DNA of 24,577 bases from an uncultured Campylobacter sp. GTDB taxonomy: Bacteria > Campylobacterota > Campylobacteria > Campylobacterales > Campylobacteraceae. This document shows positions 21,743-24,577 of this stretch, one piece after another; within the stretch, counting starts at the first letter, position 1, and each line of letters begins with the position of its first letter. Under the pieces are notes generated by a model. The model was not told the origin of the DNA, did no database searches, and saw only the letters and a list, made by a program, of their open reading frames with translations. Position numbers and translations under genes: made by a program. The stretch covers positions 1-24,577 of the forward strand of contig NZ_CALIMW010000213.1 in NCBI RefSeq assembly GCF_938045405.1, read 5' to 3'.

Positions 21743-24434
21743 AGATATCGCGGATGAGCTTGGATACGCAAGCAAAGAGATAATCGAAAAAGCGCAGGAG
21801 ATGGGCTTTAAAAAGGTAAAAACCGCGTCGAATAAAGTAAGCGAAGAGGAAGCTGCCGCTATTTACGATTATATCCAGACGGGAATTTTGCCGGGGAAAA
21901 AGTCAAAGCCTGCGAAAAAAAGCTCCGAAAAAGCGCAAGAAGACGAGAATAAGCCCGCTAAAAAACAGAGCGAAACTAAAAGAACCGCTAAAAAAGAGAG
22001 TCCTAAAAAGGCGGAAAGCTTAAAAGCTTCCGAATCCAAAGAGCCCGCGCAGAGCGCCAAAGAGCCTAGCGACGAAAAAACGCGTACGCAAGAGCCTGAG
22101 GTAAAAACCGAAAAATCCCAAAATCAAAAAGAGGAAATTTCCTCCGCCCCGCAGGAGAAAGAGGAGAAGCAAAACACCGCTTCAAAGCCTGCGCCGGTGC
22201 AGATAAACAGCGGCGATAGTATTGCTAGCGAGAGCCTGCAAAAGCGTCGTGGCCTAGTCATCGTAAAAAAGAAAAAGGAAGTTCAAGCTCCGGCGGCACA
22301 AGATAGGACCGAGCCTAGGCGCGAAAAGATAAGTGCGAGCCTAGAGGCGATCTTTTCAAACGCTGAACTAAATTTGAAAAAGAAAAAGATCGAAAAGAAA
22401 AAAGCTCCCGCCGCTAAAAAAGAGGATGCCCTTAAAATCGACATCATTCCTGATCACGAGATGGCGGATATCGTCATTGAGGACGAGGATGTCGTGGTAA
22501 TGCCCGATTTCACCGTCAAACCGATCCAGACCGAAAACCGCACCAAAAGTAAAAACCAACCCAATATTTATCGCGCCTCGCAGAATCAAATTTTCAGCAG
22601 TGAGGGCGGTATAAGTCGCGGCGGTCGCAAAAAGCATAAAAAAGCCCCTCGCGAGCAGGGTAGCGAAATCGTAAGCTCTGTAAATATCCCAAAAGAGATC
22701 CGCGTCTATGAGTTTGCCGATAAGATCAAAAAGCAGCCTAGCGAGATCATCGGCAAGCTATTTGCGCTTGGGATGATGACGACGAAAAACGACTTTTTGG
22801 ACGAGGACGCGATAGAAATTTTAGCAAGCGAATTCGGTATCGAAGTAAATATCGTCGATGAGGCGCAGGAGTTTGATTACATCAAGGCCTACGAGGACAG
22901 CGAAGGCGAAGAAAATTTAATCGCTAGAGCGCCTGTCATCACCATTATGGGACACGTCGATCACGGCAAAACGAGCCTGCTAGATTACATCCGAAACTCT
23001 CGCGTCGCAAGCGGCGAAGCGGGCGGCATCACGCAGCACGTAGGCGCGTATATGGTCGAAAAAAACGGCAGGAAGATCACCTTCATCGACACTCCTGGTC
23101 ACGAGGCCTTTACTTCGATGAGAGCGCGCGGAGCCGAGGTTACCGATATCGTAATCATCGTAGTGGCGGCAGACGACGGCGTCAAGCCTCAGACTAAGGA
23201 GGCTATAGCGCACGCCAAGGCCGCAAATGTGCCGATCATCATCGCGATAAACAAGATGGATAAGCCTAACGCCAATCCCGATCTCGTAAAAACGGGGCTT
23301 GCAGAGCTTGACATAATGCCTACTGAGTGGGGCGGCAGCTACGAGTTCGTGCCGATCTCCGCAAAAACGGGCGATGGGATCGAAAATTTATTAGAGATCG
23401 TGCTTTTGCAAGCCGATCTTTTGGAGCTCAAAGCAGATCCTAGCAAGCAAGCTAAGGCAACCATCATCGAAAGCTCCCTTCAAAAAGGGCGCGGCGCCGT
23501 TGCCACCGTCATCGTACAAAACGGCACTCTACGCGTCGGCGATACCGTCGTAGCAGGCATTGCATACGGCAAGGTGCGCGCGCTTAGCGACGATAAGGGC
23601 AGGGCGCTAAAGCAAATTTTACCGGGCGAATGCGGCGTCATCATAGGCCTTAGCGAGGTTCCGGGCGCTGGCGAGACGCTGATCGGCGTTTCAAGCGATA
23701 AGGAAGCGCGCGAGTACGCGAGTAAAATTTACGAGCATCAGCGCCAAAAAGAGCTTAGCAAATCGACCAAGGTCACTATCGACGAGCTAAGCGCCAAGAT
23801 CGCCGAAGGCTCGCTAAAAAGCCTACCCGTGATTGTCAAGGCCGACGTCGCGGGCTCGCTGGAGGCTATCAAAGCAAGCCTTGAGAAGCTCCGCAACGAC
23901 GAGGTTAAGGTCGATATCATCCACAGCGGCATCGGCGGTATCACGCAAAACGACATCGCCTTAGCAAGCGCCAGCGAAAACTGCGTGATCTTGGGCTTCA
24001 ACGTCCGTCCTACGGGCGAAATCAAAGAGCTTGCCAAGGAGCGCGGCGCGCAGATTAAGACCTACAACGTCATCTATAATCTCATAGATGATATCAAGGC
24101 GCTTTTGGGCGGCCTTATGAGCCCGATCATCAGCGAGGAGGCCTTGGGTCAAGCCGAGATCCGCCAGGTCATCAACGTGCCTAAGATCGGGCAGATCGCG
24201 GGCTGTATGGTTACCGACGGCCTCATCGCTCGCGGCGCGAAGATCCGCGTCATCAGAGAGGGCGTCATCGTTTTCGAGGGCAACGTCAGCTCGCTCAAGC
24301 GCTTCAAAGACGACGCCAAGGAGGTCGCCAAGGGCTTCGAGTGCGGCGTAGGCATCGAAGGCTACGACGATATGCGCGTGGGCGATTTTATCGAAAGCTA
24401 CAAGCAAAAAGAGGAGCAGGCTACGATCGATTAA
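21726..24434 (+). CDS. infB: Translation initiation factor IF-2
   Basis: GTPase (902 residues) that brings initiator tRNA to the 30S subunit and promotes subunit joining. An IF2-N domain begins the protein (about 1-55). A long charged, lysine/glutamate/proline/alanine-rich linker follows (about 56-315), then a second IF2-N-like region (about 320-380). The G domain has GHVDHGKT (409-416), DTPGH (455-459) and NKMD (509-512), then domains II, III and the C-terminal tRNA-binding domain. AAGGAGAGGG within ylxR precedes the ATG. Translation is probably coupled to ylxR. The gene downstream is not visible: the last 143 bases show no believable frame beyond 17 codons starting in the TAATG overlap. Confidence 0.98.
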   Translation: MGVLIKDIADELGYASKEIIEKAQEMGFKKVKTASNKVSEEEAAAIYDYIQTGILPGKKSKPAKKSSEKAQEDENKPAKKQSETKRTAKKESPKKAESLKASESKEPAQSAKEPSDEKTRTQEPEVKTEKSQNQKEEISSAPQEKEEKQNTASKPAPVQINSGDSIASESLQKRRGLVIVKKKKEVQAPAAQDRTEPRREKISASLEAIFSNAELNLKKKKIEKKKAPAAKKEDALKIDIIPDHEMADIVIEDEDVVVMPDFTVKPIQTENRTKSKNQPNIYRASQNQIFSSEGGISRGGRKKHKKAPREQGSEIVSSVNIPKEIRVYEFADKIKKQPSEIIGKLFALGMMTTKNDFLDEDAIEILASEFGIEVNIVDEAQEFDYIKAYEDSEGEENLIARAPVITIMGHVDHGKTSLLDYIRNSRVASGEAGGITQHVGAYMVEKNGRKITFIDTPGHEAFTSMRARGAEVTDIVIIVVAADDGVKPQTKEAIAHAKAANVPIIIAINKMDKPNANPDLVKTGLAELDIMPTEWGGSYEFVPISAKTGDGIENLLEIVLLQADLLELKADPSKQAKATIIESSLQKGRGAVATVIVQNGTLRVGDTVVAGIAYGKVRALSDDKGRALKQILPGECGVIIGLSEVPGAGETLIGVSSDKEAREYASKIYEHQRQKELSKSTKVTIDELSAKIAEGSLKSLPVIVKADVAGSLEAIKASLEKLRNDEVKVDIIHSGIGGITQNDIALASASENCVILGFNVRPTGEIKELAKERGAQIKTYNVIYNLIDDIKALLGGLMSPIISEEALGQAEIRQVINVPKIGQIAGCMVTDGLIARGAKIRVIREGVIVFEGNVSSLKRFKDDAKEVAKGFECGVGIEGYDDMRVGDFIESYKQKEEQATID

Positions 24435-24577
24435 TGCTCGCGGAATTCTGCGTGGGCATTCGCTTCGTTTGCACGGCTTGCGGCTAAATTTTAAGCCTCG
24501 ATCGCGCTTTGAAATTTTATGCTCGCAAAATTTGGGCGTGAAATTTCGCCTTTTAAATTTAGCGGCGGAATGCGCGA

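Noticed and set aside
23961..24407. 148-codon open frame antisense to infB
   Set aside because: It lies fully opposite the conserved C-terminal domain of IF-2, has a low-complexity Asp/Ala/Leu-rich translation and no ribosome site; it is a shadow of GC-rich codons.
24434..24487. 17-codon frame starting in the TAATG overlap with the infB stop
   Set aside because: Too short, no family features; the position where rbfA is often found does not contain it in this window.

Overview
The window reads as chromosome from a Campylobacter-type epsilonproteobacterium (Campylobacterota). The evidence is gene content and order: accD-rlmH-dksA-membrane protein-dus, and M23 peptidase-lpxC-short tsaB-thrB-ylxR-infB, are sets that, from memory, lie together in Campylobacter jejuni. 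Base composition looks mid-range by eye (not counted), higher than C. jejuni, with many GC-rich codons among AT-rich words such as AAATTT and AATTTTAAA. That would suit the more GC-rich oral-type species (C. gracilis, C. showae, C. rectus, C. curvus), but the species call is inference. I see no tRNA, rRNA, CRISPR array, insertion sequence or prophage.

Positions 1-6897 (minus strand) hold an anaerobic respiration block. A psrABC-type operon encodes a Tat-exported molybdopterin catalytic subunit, a 4x[4Fe-4S] electron-transfer subunit and an NrfD/PsrC membrane anchor. It is followed at once by an OmpR-type response regulator and a sensor histidine kinase that runs off the left edge. All joins are short or overlapping, except for a strong hairpin at the psrC/regulator junction. 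A major facilitator transporter lies upstream on the same strand, with its own consensus -10 box. The likely picture is reduction of polysulfide or thiosulfate with quinol, and a two-component system made with the enzyme it may regulate.

Positions 7054-11219 hold a stand-alone PAS protein (Aer/CetB-like), recO on the minus strand, and the tight operon accD-rlmH-dksA-membrane protein. After a 539-base gene-free stretch come a tRNA-dihydrouridine synthase, a small four-helix membrane protein of unknown function and a PP2A-like phosphatase.

Positions 14095-17262 hold divergent tyrA and bamA, whose predicted -10 boxes are the same bases read on the two strands. bamA ends at a strong hairpin followed by a 564-base gene-free stretch. 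Positions 17827-24434 form an envelope and translation cluster: M23 peptidase, lpxC (own TATAAT), a TsaB-like protein that lacks an ordinary start codon, thrB, ylxR and infB.

Most of the window is housekeeping. The points most worth checking are the respiratory operon that carries its own two-component system, the apparent AUU/AUA start of tsaB, the shared tyrA/bamA promoter, the -10 box placed almost on the ylxR start codon, and the AT-rich repeated words in the gaps.
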